The notes under the pieces are model-generated. The model saw only the letters and a program-made list of their open reading frames with translations. It did not search any database and was not told the DNA's origin. Shown here piece by piece: positions 55,415 to 62,842 of a stretch of DNA of 64,000 nt. The stretch covers positions 13,867-77,866 of the forward strand of contig NZ_JADGDZ010000003.1 in assembly GCF_016744625.1 (NCBI RefSeq). The letters are read 5' to 3'. A program made the translations under genes and the position numbers. Positions within the stretch are counted from its first letter, which is position 1. Each line of letters begins with the position of its first letter. Source of the stretch: Winogradskyella sp. (GTDB taxonomy: Bacteria > Bacteroidota > Bacteroidia > Flavobacteriales > Flavobacteriaceae).

Positions 55415-55443
55415 TTGAAATCCTGAAATGAATTCAGGATACG
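55415..55443. repeat. Palindromic element, copy 8
   Basis: ATCCTGAA-ATGAA-TTCAGGAT has perfect 8-bp arms and a 5-nt loop. It lies between blaI and its operator array. Confidence 0.8.
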
Positions 55444-55471
55444 CATAATGATTTTTCTCAAATCATTATGC
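55443..55471. other. Strong hairpin in the blaI leader
   Basis: GCATAATGATTT and AAATCATTATGC form a perfect 12-bp stem around TTCTC. It has no T-run on either side of the stem. In the minus-strand leader it may act on translation or mRNA stability. Confidence 0.6.
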
Positions 55472-55487
55472 TAATATAACTAAATAT

Positions 55488-55521
55488 TTAGTTTAAACTA
55501 ATTTCTTAGTTTACAAAATGT
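55488..55521. promoter_or_regulatory. Tandem operator array AACTAA-N4-TTAGTT, two copies
   Basis: AACTAA-ATAT-TTAGTT (55488-55503) and AACTAA-TTTC-TTAGTT (55506-55521) are spaced 18 bp centre to centre. They lie between the minus-strand blaI operon and the plus-strand DUF456 gene, just before a TAACTTTG (-7-like, 55531-55538) of the latter. They are plausible sites for the BlaI repressor encoded next to them. Confidence 0.65.
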
Positions 55522-55569
55522 AACTTTGGTCTGCTTATTGCGTCATATAAATGAATTTAAATTATTTAT

Positions 55570-56067
55570 ATGGAATTTTTTTTGGTGCTTGTTGCACTAC
55601 TTTTAATGCTATTAGGAATCATCGGTAGCTTTTTACCTGTTTTACCTGGACCACTTACCGGTTGGGCTGGTCTTTTAGTTTTACACTTTACTGATGGTGT
55701 AGAAATGAGTCAGACCTTTTTAATAGCTACACTTTTAGTGGCTGTCTTTATATATATATTAGACTATATCATTCCTGCTTTAGGTACAAAACGTTTTGGA
55801 GGAAGCAGAGCCGGAATGATAGGAACAACACTCGGTTTAATTATTGGATTGCTCTCACCTATTCCATTCGGAATAATTATTGGTCCTTTTATAGGAGCGC
55901 TTATTGGTGAGATGATACATAGAAACGATATGGAAAAAGCTCTTAAAGCTGCCTTTGGATCGTTCTTAGGATTTATAGCTTCAACTTTTTTAAAATTTAT
56001 AGTTGCTGTAGTATTCTTAGGCTTCTTTATTGTAAAACTATCTGAACATAATGCAAGTTGGTATTAA
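55570..56067 (+). CDS. DUF456 membrane protein
   Basis: The 165-residue protein has Gly-rich hydrophobic segments: LLMLLGIIGSFLPVLPGPLTGWAGLL and GMIGTTLGLIIGLLSPIPFGIIIGPFIGALIGEM are the DUF456 signature with glycine-zipper character. Function is unknown. TAACTTTG at 55531 is a candidate -7 element. Confidence 0.9.
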   Translation: MEFFLVLVALLLMLLGIIGSFLPVLPGPLTGWAGLLVLHFTDGVEMSQTFLIATLLVAVFIYILDYIIPALGTKRFGGSRAGMIGTTLGLIIGLLSPIPFGIIIGPFIGALIGEMIHRNDMEKALKAAFGSFLGFIASTFLKFIVAVVFLGFFIVKLSEHNASWY

Positions 56068-56090
56068 TGCCTATTACAGTTTTAAGCAAG

Positions 56091-56170
56091 GAAAAAAACC
56101 TAGTAACATTAGATGTTACTAGGTTTTATTTTTCTTGCTATTAACTCAACAATTACTTAAAGAGGGATTA
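56091..56170 (-). ncRNA. Candidate small RNA unit with terminator
   Basis: On the minus strand ATCCCTC (56162-56168) is followed after about 35 nt by the stem AAAACCTAGTAACAT / ATGTTACTAGGTTTT (56095-56127) and seven T: a strong terminator. No open reading frame fits. The same hairpin can terminate the plus-strand DUF456 gene, which is the simpler reading. The minus-strand RNA is inference from the upstream palindromes and the ATCCCTC box. Confidence 0.35.
56095..56134. terminator. Bidirectional terminator after DUF456
   Basis: A perfect 15-bp stem with a 3-nt loop, TTTTATTTTT on plus and seven T on minus. Confidence 0.9.
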
Positions 56171-56222
56171 ATTAATTCTTGTTGACTTACCGTAAATGTA
56201 GGTTACACAATTCATCTTTTAC

Positions 56223-56259
56223 TGCGGAAAAACCGCAAACTTGATGCGGAAAAACCGTA
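56223..56259. promoter_or_regulatory. Two tandem TGCGG-AAAAA-CCG(C/T)A palindromes
   Basis: TGCGGAAAAACCGCA (56223-56237) and TGCGGAAAAACCGTA (56245-56259) are offset by 22 bp, two helical turns. They lie in the 261-bp gap between two convergent genes, where a promoter would not be expected for either of them. Confidence 0.7.
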
Positions 56260-56328
56260 GTTACTAGAATTAACAGTAGATACAAGCATTTTTCAATAGG
56301 CTTAAAAAGGTAATTATTTTGCGTTTTT

Positions 56329-56997
56329 CTACAAATATCCTTTTTCTCGTGCCTCTTGGAGTAAGGATTCGTCCTTTCCGTCGGTTACAGAAAACAATAA
56401 TTTGAGCTGTTTTTTTCGTTTTTCTATAGCACTAGTCGAAAGCGGAATATATTCATTTAAGCTTTTTGTTTTTATCCCTTGAGACAATAAGTGCAAAATT
56501 TTTCGATTTATATCGTCTACGTAAATTTCGCTTGTAATGGTCTTTTTTACATAATTACTTACTGTACTACTGTAATAAGGTGGAAATCTCAGAATTTGTT
56601 GAAAGGCATCTGCCAATTCCATTGAAGTGAGATCACTTTTAATTAAAAATCCATCAGGATTTATTTCCTTTATAATATTATGAATCCTAAAAGACTCATT
56701 AAACATTGTTAGAATAATAATTTTAGCATCTGGCAATACTTGTTTAGCTAAAAGAGCTAAATCTTCTCCAGAAGCATACTTGCCATCTTCTGATGCAGGT
56801 AGACTGATATCAAAAAAGCAGACATCATAATGTGTACCTTTTGAAGCACGATTAATCATTAACTGTGCTGTGTCACAATTATTAGCCGTATCAATTAGCA
56901 AGGTTTGATCATCAGCTTTCGTAGCCATTAATACATTTTGGTAGCCCTCAATAATAATTGGGTGATCATCTACCATTAGTATGTTAATATGTTTCAT
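56329..56997 (-). CDS. Response regulator with LuxR/NarL-like output domain
   Basis: The receiver domain has acidic D10-D11 and phospho-acceptor D63 (VCFFDISLPA). The C-terminal DNA-binding domain (about 150-220, RKILHLLSQGIKTKSLNEYIPLSTSAIEKRKKQLK) is helix-turn-helix but diverges from the usual NarL pattern. It overlaps the kinase gene by four bases (ATGA), so the two form a dedicated two-component system. Confidence 0.9.
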   Translation of the reverse strand: MKHINILMVDDHPIIIEGYQNVLMATKADDQTLLIDTANNCDTAQLMINRASKGTHYDVCFFDISLPASEDGKYASGEDLALLAKQVLPDAKIIILTMFNESFRIHNIIKEINPDGFLIKSDLTSMELADAFQQILRFPPYYSSTVSNYVKKTITSEIYVDDINRKILHLLSQGIKTKSLNEYIPLSTSAIEKRKKQLKLLFSVTDGKDESLLQEAREKGYL

Positions 56998-59024
56998 GTT
57001 GATTGGTTTGTATAGGGAATCTTAACATTAACTTTTGTGCCATCACCAGATTGAGAAGTAAAAGTGATTTTTCCGTCAATATCCTCTACACGAGAAGTCA
57101 TATTTTTTAAACCAATACCTTTTTTACTTTTAGAAGTATCAAAACCATCTCCATCATCAATGATGTCTAAGCAAATTACGCCTTTTTCTAATGAAATACT
57201 AATCTTTATAGCTTTAGCATTGGCGTGCTTATAGATGTTTTGCATGGATTCTTGGATAATCCTATAAATATTTATCTTAGTCTTATTAGAAACTAAATCC
57301 CAGCTAATATCGTCTGTATAATCAAAATCATTTTTTAAACCATATGCTTGGGTTTGATTCTCAACAAGTTCCGAAACAATATCCATAAAACCAGTACCTG
57401 AAATAAAGTCGGTATTTAACTCATGGGATATTTTACGGATATCTTCTTCAATAGTTTTAAGCTGACCAATATAATTTGCTCTAGTCATCATGGCTTCCTT
57501 GCCATCTTTAAAATTCATACTATCTAAACTGAGACGTGTCCCAAAGAGTCTACCCAAAACACCATCATGTAATTCTTTAGATACTCTTATTTTCTCTTTA
57601 GCTCTTGCTTCATCGACTTTATCTTGTTGACCTAGCATTAAATTATAAATGTCTTCGTTTGCTTTTTGTTGTACTTGTACTAATTTTAGTTTTCTGTTTT
57701 TTGCGCGTTGAGATATAACGACATATATGAGTATTGCTGTTAATAACAAACCAATAGAGAGAATGGCTAAGTACAAATTTTCTTTAGATATTTGTTTGTT
57801 TTCTGCTTCTAGTTCGTCAGTTTCATACTCTATTCTAGCAAATTTATTCCTTTCATTTCTCTCAATATTTAGCAAGCTGTCGCTTAGCTTTATATGTTCG
57901 TTTAAATATTTTTTACCATCTTCTCCTTTCTCAATTTTAGACAGAGTCATTAAAGCATCTAAAGTATAATCAGTGGAAGATAAATTTCTTGAAATATCAT
58001 AAGTCTCTTTTGCATATTTATACGCGGAATCTATTTTATTTGTTTTGAGATAAAACTTCGACAAATCTGTAGAAATTGCCATCTTGGTAACCCTATCATC
58101 ATACTGATTAGCAATTTCATATGCTTTTTGAAATTTTCTCAATAGCCCATTATGGTCCTTACTACCTCTAAGCAATTGTGTATAAGCAATATTATTAATT
58201 ATCAATGCATAAAATGTTGGGTCTTCTTCTTCATATTTAGACTTAAGAGGTATTAAGCTTTCGTATAAATCTAAAGCTTCATCATACCTTCCCATTTGCC
58301 TATAAACAAAAGCTTTATTATTGATTGAATAAATCCTATTAATAAACCCATTGCTCATCTTTTCAGCTATAACCAATGCTCTATTATGATACTCAATTGA
58401 TTTGTCAAATTGATTTAACTCAGATGATATATCAGCTACTCTATTATTCAATATCCATAAATCATCTAAATTGTCTTCGTTCTTAGGTAGATTAGAAAGT
58501 ATTTTAATGGCGGCAATTGCATTTTTTTCGCTTGAAGTATAATCTTTACCATTATATTGTAAGTCAGCAATGCTCATCAAAGCATATGATTCTTGCTCAG
58601 GATCTTTGAGCTTTGAATAAAATTTTAATGATTTTGTAAAGTAGAAGTATGCACTATCATTCAATCTTATATACTTATAATAACTTGCCAAATTACCACT
58701 AGAGACTGCAAGTGCACTTGTATCATTTAGTTTTTCTGCTAATTTGAAGTTTTCTTGATTAAGAGGAATATATTTATCAAAATCTTCAGAATAATAGTAT
58801 AATAAAGAGAGATTTCTATTGGTTTTTAGAATTAAAGAATCTATATCCAATTCAATTGCCATTGTTACAGATTTAATAGCATCGTTTTTTCGTTCATCAA
58901 GACTATTCGAAGAGTTTTTTGATTTTTTAATTAATTCATCTATTATAAGCAAGTCATCATTTTGGGCAATGTTTTGTCCAAAAAGAGTAGTAATAGTAAG
59001 TAGAAATAAGACGAAAAACTTCAA
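56994..59024 (-). CDS. TPR sensor histidine kinase (HisKA_3 type)
   Basis: A signal/leader segment (MKFFVLFLLTITTLFG) is followed by about seven TPR repeats in the periplasm (to about 390), one membrane helix (LYLAILSIGLLLTAILIYVVI), a HisKA_3 dimerisation helix with SKELHDGVLGRLFGTRLSLD, and an HATPase domain with NIYKHANAKAI and GDGFDTSKSKKGIGLKNM. Such TPR kinases are common in Bacteroidetes; the signal is unknown. The frame starts with TTG at 59024, and no ATG precedes the leader peptide. Confidence 0.9.
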   Translation of the reverse strand: MKFFVLFLLTITTLFGQNIAQNDDLLIIDELIKKSKNSSNSLDERKNDAIKSVTMAIELDIDSLILKTNRNLSLLYYYSEDFDKYIPLNQENFKLAEKLNDTSALAVSSGNLASYYKYIRLNDSAYFYFTKSLKFYSKLKDPEQESYALMSIADLQYNGKDYTSSEKNAIAAIKILSNLPKNEDNLDDLWILNNRVADISSELNQFDKSIEYHNRALVIAEKMSNGFINRIYSINNKAFVYRQMGRYDEALDLYESLIPLKSKYEEEDPTFYALIINNIAYTQLLRGSKDHNGLLRKFQKAYEIANQYDDRVTKMAISTDLSKFYLKTNKIDSAYKYAKETYDISRNLSSTDYTLDALMTLSKIEKGEDGKKYLNEHIKLSDSLLNIERNERNKFARIEYETDELEAENKQISKENLYLAILSIGLLLTAILIYVVISQRAKNRKLKLVQVQQKANEDIYNLMLGQQDKVDEARAKEKIRVSKELHDGVLGRLFGTRLSLDSMNFKDGKEAMMTRANYIGQLKTIEEDIRKISHELNTDFISGTGFMDIVSELVENQTQAYGLKNDFDYTDDISWDLVSNKTKINIYRIIQESMQNIYKHANAKAIKISISLEKGVICLDIIDDGDGFDTSKSKKGIGLKNMTSRVEDIDGKITFTSQSGDGTKVNVKIPYTNQST

Positions 59025-59076
59025 AGAATACCTTTATTATATAACTCAAAGGTAAATTAAAATAATGTAAGACAAA

Positions 59077-59099
59077 AAGCCCTGATAAAATCAGGGCTT
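59077..59099 (-). terminator. Terminator of the small peptide gene
   Basis: AAGCCCTGAT / ATCAGGGCTT around AAA; on minus it is followed by TTTTT. It isolates the peptide gene from the kinase gene. Confidence 0.9.
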
Positions 59100-59123
59100 A
59101 ATAAAAATTTATAGAAATTAAAT

Positions 59124-59294
59124 TTATCCGTTAGATTTTAATTTTCCTTTGTCTCTTCTGTGAGCAATTAAATTATTATTGTCATAAGTCTTGTATGTAG
59201 GCTCATTATCAACAACAACATCTTCAGATTGTACACCAGACACAGTCAATAATAATACAGCAACTAAGGCTAAAGTAATTTTTAAGGTTTTCAT
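59124..59294 (-). CDS. Small secreted peptide, 56 aa
   Basis: The frame reads MKTLKITLALVAVLLLTVSG, then VQSEDVVVDNEPTYKTYDNN, then NLIAHRRDKGKLKSNG and a stop. An obvious Sec signal leaves a mature peptide of about 33 residues, basic at its end. A terminator follows directly and a long leader (ATCCCTC box, palindromes) precedes it, so it is a single-gene unit. Function is unknown; I recall no characterised family. Confidence 0.75.
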   Translation of the reverse strand: MKTLKITLALVAVLLLTVSGVQSEDVVVDNEPTYKTYDNNNLIAHRRDKGKLKSNG

Positions 59295-59784
59295 AAGTAT
59301 AAGTATTAATTTAGGGTTTAAAAAATAGTCAACATTAACTTTTGCAATACAAAATATTGCGTCGAGGGAATGGAATGGATAATTAACTATTCTAGGTTGA
59401 ACCTAAAACTATACTAAAATAAAAACGAGGGATGTTTTTCTAGACAACACGTGCCTAATAGTAAAATGGATTAAAATTTTCCTTAATAAGTGATTTGAGG
59501 TCTTAAGAAGGACTCCAAATATAGAACTAATTATAATGAAATAAATAATAACATCGATTAAATGTCGATATTTATCGATTAAAAGCAATTATTGTGTTTA
59601 TAACTTGTTAAAAACTCTATTTAGTCGGTTAAAATGCTTTTTCGAAATCTTCCAAAAAACAAAAAAGCATCCCAATCTTCTATACAGAAAAAAGGAAAGC
59701 CTTTCATTGGTAAATATCCAATAGTATTGGATTTCTACTACGACTCAGATCTTACTCTGAGACAACACAACATTTTTATACTAA
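59295..59784. other. Long intergenic region upstream of the peptide gene
   Basis: No convincing gene is present. It holds GAGGGAT (59427-59433, ATCCCTC on minus), a group of TCGAT sites including TCGAT-ATTT-ATCGA near 59566-59582, and the palindrome ATCCAATA-G-TATTGGAT (59716-59732). Much of it is probably leader and control region for the peptide gene. Confidence 0.5.
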
Positions 59785-59810
59785 AAAAGCTCTAATTTCT
59801 CAGAGCTTTT
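59785..59810 (-). terminator. Terminator after tRNA-Asp
   Basis: AAAAGCTCT / AGAGCTTTT stem with a T-run on minus, 13 nt past the tRNA 3' end. Confidence 0.85.
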
Positions 59811-59822
59811 AAGCAATTTTAG

Positions 59823-59896
59823 CGGTCTGGACGGGACTCGAACCCGCGACCTTCGCCGTGACAGGGCGACATTCTAACCAACTGAACTACCAGACC
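59823..59896 (-). tRNA. tRNA-Asp (anticodon GUC)
   Basis: Acceptor GGTCTGG/CCAGACC, discriminator G73, anticodon loop CTGTCAC (GUC), D-arm GTTCAGTTGGTTAGAAT and T-arm with GGTTCGAGTCC. It is 74 nt long, and CCA is not encoded. Confidence 0.96.
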
Positions 59897-59972
59897 GTTG
59901 CTTAATTGCGAGGGCAAATATACACTGCATTTTTAATATCGCAAACAAAAATCATAAAAAATAGATATTTGT

Positions 59973-60902
59973 TTAAACAAATTTTTGACGTTCAATCATG
60001 TAGGTTGTAAGTATGCTATTAAAACCAGCGTTAATATCAGCTTCAACATACTTAATTCTATACTGTCCACATTTAATTCTTAAGTTATTAAAGTACGCTT
60101 TTACAGCCTCTTCATAGTTGTCTTTAATGTTATCAGGATATAAATTGATGTACTCACCAGTTTCTATATCGATAAAACGTTTTGGTCTATTATCAAAGTC
60201 AAAAGTCAACTCTTTTGCTTTATCAAAAACATGAAACAAGACCACCTCATGTTTATTATGTTTTAAATGTCTAAGTGCTTCAAATAAATTATCGTCATCC
60301 TCTGTGGTCTGAAACATATCTGTAAACACAAATATTAAAGACCTACGATGAATCTTCTCTGCGATTTGATGCAGATATCTATACGTTTCTGTTGTTTTAG
60401 ATTCTGGTTTGGCCACAACAGCTTCACCTAACTTATTTAGTAGCATTTGATGGTGACGCTCACTACCCTTTTCAGGTGAATAAAAATCATACTTGTCACT
60501 ATAAATACTCAATCCAACAGCATCACGTTGTTTTTTAAGAATGTGCATTAATGAAGCACCTGCCAATGCAGCAAAAGATATCTTGTTTAGATTATCTATA
60601 GATGAACCTGCATTTTCTGGATAGTGCATAGAACTACTATTGTCAATTATAAGATGACATCTTAGATTGGTTTCTTCATCGTAACGCTTAGTGTATAACC
60701 GATCTGTTTTAGCGTAGAGTTTCCAATCTATATGCTTGGTGCTTTCTCCTTGATTATAAATCTTGTGCTCAGCAAACTCAGCAGAAAATCCATGAAAGGG
60801 ACTTTTATGCATTCCAGCAATAAAACCCTCAACCACTTGCTTTGCTAGTAATTCTAGGTTTTTAAAACCGCCTGCTTTATTGAGTTCTTGCTGTATGTCC
60901 AT
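59973..60902 (-). CDS. DUF58 protein with vWA-like fold
   Basis: The 309-residue cytoplasmic protein contains GFSAEFAEHKIYNQGESTKHIDWKLYAKTDRLYTKRY, the DUF58 core. LHLIIDNSSSMHYP-like (observed CHLIIDNSSSMHYP) has the metal-site DxSxS. Members are usually encoded with a MoxR ATPase and vWA membrane proteins, but none is adjacent on this side. It may be part of a chaperone-like assembly with such partners elsewhere. Confidence 0.88.
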   Translation of the reverse strand: MDIQQELNKAGGFKNLELLAKQVVEGFIAGMHKSPFHGFSAEFAEHKIYNQGESTKHIDWKLYAKTDRLYTKRYDEETNLRCHLIIDNSSSMHYPENAGSSIDNLNKISFAALAGASLMHILKKQRDAVGLSIYSDKYDFYSPEKGSERHHQMLLNKLGEAVVAKPESKTTETYRYLHQIAEKIHRRSLIFVFTDMFQTTEDDDNLFEALRHLKHNKHEVVLFHVFDKAKELTFDFDNRPKRFIDIETGEYINLYPDNIKDNYEEAVKAYFNNLRIKCGQYRIKYVEADINAGFNSILTTYMIERQKFV

Positions 60903-60916
60903 CAGTTATCGAAACT

Positions 60917-60947
60917 AAAAAAGGTTTGCCGTATAGGCAAACCTTTT
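60917..60947 (-). terminator. Terminator after trxA
   Basis: AAAAGGTTTGCC / GGCAAACCTTTT is a perfect 12-bp stem around GTATA, with T residues on minus. Confidence 0.92.
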
Positions 60948-60969
60948 ATCATTTCTTTTAGAGTATTGA

Positions 60970-61287
60970 CTATAAAAGTGCGTCGATAGCTTCAGCGTAA
61001 GCCGTTTTTGGTGCTACACCAACTTGGCGACCAACTACTTCTCCGTTTTGAAAAACTAATACAGTAGGTATATTTCTTACTCCGTATTTAGCAGCAAATT
61101 CCTGATTTGCATCAACATCTACCTTACCAACTACAGCTTTACCTTCGTATTCTGTGCTAATTTCGTCAATGATTGGTCCTACCATACGACAAGGTCCACA
61201 CCATGCAGCCCAAAAATCAACCACTACTGGCTTATCACTCTTTAATACTGTTTCTTCAAAAGTTGCATCTGTTATTTCTAATGCCAT
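60970..61287 (-). CDS. trxA: Thioredoxin
   Basis: A 105-residue cytoplasmic thioredoxin with active site WCGPC (C30, C33), VDFWAAWCGPCRM context and the cis-proline in VRNIPTVLVF. It reduces protein disulfides with thioredoxin reductase. It has its own promoter candidate and terminator. Confidence 0.97.
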   Translation of the reverse strand: MALEITDATFEETVLKSDKPVVVDFWAAWCGPCRMVGPIIDEISTEYEGKAVVGKVDVDANQEFAAKYGVRNIPTVLVFQNGEVVGRQVGVAPKTAYAEAIDALL

Positions 61288-61346
61288 AATATTTATTATT
61301 TATTGTATTCTACTTCAGTTTAATGTTCTATCTATTGATAGATACA

Positions 61347-61354
61347 CAAAATTA
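61347..61354 (-). promoter_or_regulatory. trxA -7 element
   Basis: TAATTTTG on minus is a perfect TAnnTTTG, 60 bp before the trxA ATG. A TTTG lies only 14 nt upstream of it, shorter than the usual 19-21, with TTGAC directly before the element. Confidence 0.5.
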
Positions 61355-61432
61355 GTCAAAAATTTTGCCAAACCTTACATTGGCAGTATTTGATTTGATT
61401 ATGATACCATTTACGATACATATTCTCTTTAC

Positions 61433-61543
61433 TTTGGCGCAACCCAAAGGGTCAGGCTGTACGTTATATCTTTTTTGTTCAGTAGCTTCGGCTACGCTCA
61501 GCCACCAAATAAAAAAGGATGCCACTTCCATCCTTTGCGCAAA
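61433..61543. ncRNA. Structured four-stem block, possible non-coding RNA or cruciform element
   Basis: A closing stem TTTGGCGC (61433-61440) / GCGCAAA (61537-61543) encloses CCC-AAA-GGG (61443-61451), GGCTG / CAGCC (61455-61459 with 61499-61503) around GTAGC-TTCG-GCTAC (61482-61495), and AAAGGATG / CATCCTTT (61514-61521 with 61529-61536). On plus the inner hairpin has the stable C(UUCG)G loop. I recall similar blocks with a CCCTTTGGG hairpin in other flavobacterial intergenic DNA but cannot confirm. Strand is uncertain and no coding frame here is credible. Confidence 0.5.
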
Positions 61544-61547
61544 TGCA

Positions 61548-61583
61548 GAATTAATAAGCAACTTTTTAGTTGCTTATTAATTC
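61548..61583. repeat. Perfect 16-bp inverted repeat
   Basis: GAATTAATAAGCAACT and AGTTGCTTATTAATTC flank TTTT. It lies directly beside the structured block, has no U-tract, and is 56 bp before the SRPBCC operon. Confidence 0.85.
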
Positions 61584-61598
61584 TATTTACGTAATTTA

Positions 61599-61614
61599 GC
61601 AACCGTAAAGTTGC
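61599..61614 (+). promoter_or_regulatory. Candidate ArsR-type operator
   Basis: GCAAC-CGTAAA-GTTGC is an interrupted palindrome 25 bp before the first gene of the SRPBCC/ArsR operon, overlapping TAATTTAG, a near match to the -7 consensus. Confidence 0.5.
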
Positions 61615-61638
61615 GTATGCATCAAAAAAACGAATATC

Positions 61639-62070
61639 ATGAACAAAACAATCACAAAAGAAAAGGTATTTAATCATCCAATAGAGCAAATCTGGAACGC
61701 TATTACAAAAGCCGAAGAAATCTCAACATGGTTTATCCAAGCAGATTTTAAGGCCGAAGTAGGATTTAACTACACCTTTAAATCAGAGCCAAACGAAAAA
61801 GGTTGCACAACCATAAGCGGAACCGTAAAAGAAGCCAATCCATACAAACTAGTATATACTTGGGTTGTTGCAGATACCAAAGTAGAAACAACCGTAACTT
61901 GGAAACTAGAAACTCAAGGCAACAGCACCAAACTAATACTAGAACATTCCGGAATTGAAAACTACACAGGCGAAACTGCCATTGTAATGTTTGAGAGTTT
62001 TAATGGTGGTTGGGACAATTGCATTAATGGTTTAACAACCTTTTTAAAAGAAGTAGTCAATGCAAGATAA
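61639..62070 (+). CDS. SRPBCC (AHSA1-like) protein, first copy
   Basis: A 143-residue START/SRPBCC fold of the activator-of-Hsp90-homologue 1 type: ITKEKVFNHPIEQIWNAITKAEEISTWF opens it and FNGGWDNCINGLTTFLKEV closes it. These proteins bind hydrophobic ligands; in this arrangement they are typically controlled by an adjacent ArsR-type regulator. It overlaps the regulator gene by 11 bp. Confidence 0.9.
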   Translation: MNKTITKEKVFNHPIEQIWNAITKAEEISTWFIQADFKAEVGFNYTFKSEPNEKGCTTISGTVKEANPYKLVYTWVVADTKVETTVTWKLETQGNSTKLILEHSGIENYTGETAIVMFESFNGGWDNCINGLTTFLKEVVNAR

Positions 62071-62389
62071 TATCACCAAATTATTTAAAGCAATTGCAGA
62101 TCCTACAAGGCGTGATATTTTTCACGCCTTAGTAATAGCTACCTCAGCATTGTCCATAACTCAAATTTCAAATCAGTTCTCAATGACTAGACAAGGTGTC
62201 ACCAAACACATTAAAATTTTAAATGATGCTGGTTTGGTAAAAATGAATGACCAAGGTAGAAATCGCTTTTGCTATGCTAACCCTAAGCCTTTAAAAGAGA
62301 TTAATAAATGGATGCAATTCTATTCGCAATTCTGGGATGAATCATTAGACAATTTAGATAATTACCTTAACACAAAAAAAGATGCCTAA
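62060..62389 (+). CDS. ArsR/SdpR-type helix-turn-helix regulator
   Basis: The 109-residue winged helix has IADPTRRDIFHALV and ITQISNQFSMTRQGVTKHIKILNDAGLV, with no cysteine metal-binding motif, so it is of the SdpR-like non-metal type. It lies between two SRPBCC genes and overlaps both, so coupled translation is likely. It probably represses this operon through the palindrome at 61599-61614. Confidence 0.92.
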   Translation: MQDNITKLFKAIADPTRRDIFHALVIATSALSITQISNQFSMTRQGVTKHIKILNDAGLVKMNDQGRNRFCYANPKPLKEINKWMQFYSQFWDESLDNLDNYLNTKKDA

Positions 62390-62819
62390 TAAAACTCAAA
62401 ACCTTTCTAATTCAGATTATAAAAAACAGATTGTTGTGCAATCTAATTCAAAAAAAATATTTAAAGCTTTAACAGAAGATATTCATCTTTGGTGGTCAAA
62501 AACTAGTCAATCTACACAAAAAACTAATGGACAATTCACTATTCATTTTAAAAATGGTTATTGGTGGACTTTCAAAATTTTAGAGTTCACTCCAAATACT
62601 GAGTTAGTATGGAAATGTATTGACGGAGAACCAGATTTTAATAAAGAATGGATTGGACATGTATTGCATTGGGAAATTCTTGAAGAAAAACCAGGAATAA
62701 CTATTATTAACTTTCACCAAGTAGGATTAACACCACAAATTGAATGTTACGATATCTGCTCAACAACATGGGATATGTTCATAACTGAAAAGCTAAAACA
62801 GTATGTTGAATCAATATGA
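62382..62819 (+). CDS. SRPBCC (AHSA1-like) protein, second copy
   Basis: A 145-residue SRPBCC domain (KIFKALTEDIHLWWSK, then LVWKCIDGEPDFNKEWIGH) only distantly similar to the first copy. It overlaps the regulator by eight bases. The WWSK and GYWWTFKILEF Trp-rich strands are typical of the branch that resembles Yndb-like or dehydrase-type ligand binders. The ligand is unknown. Confidence 0.88.
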   Translation: MPNKTQNLSNSDYKKQIVVQSNSKKIFKALTEDIHLWWSKTSQSTQKTNGQFTIHFKNGYWWTFKILEFTPNTELVWKCIDGEPDFNKEWIGHVLHWEILEEKPGITIINFHQVGLTPQIECYDICSTTWDMFITEKLKQYVESI

Positions 62820-62842
62820 TTAAGTAATAAAGTGTGTTAGGT

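Noticed and set aside
59634..59795. 53-codon plus-strand frame starting MLFRNLPKNKK
   Set aside because: It runs through a perfect palindrome and into the tRNA-Asp terminator, has no ribosome-binding context and no recognisable sequence.
61352..61689. Several short frames on both strands between trxA and the SRPBCC operon
   Set aside because: They overlap each other, the 16-bp inverted repeat and the structured block; the apparent proteins are translations of hairpins.
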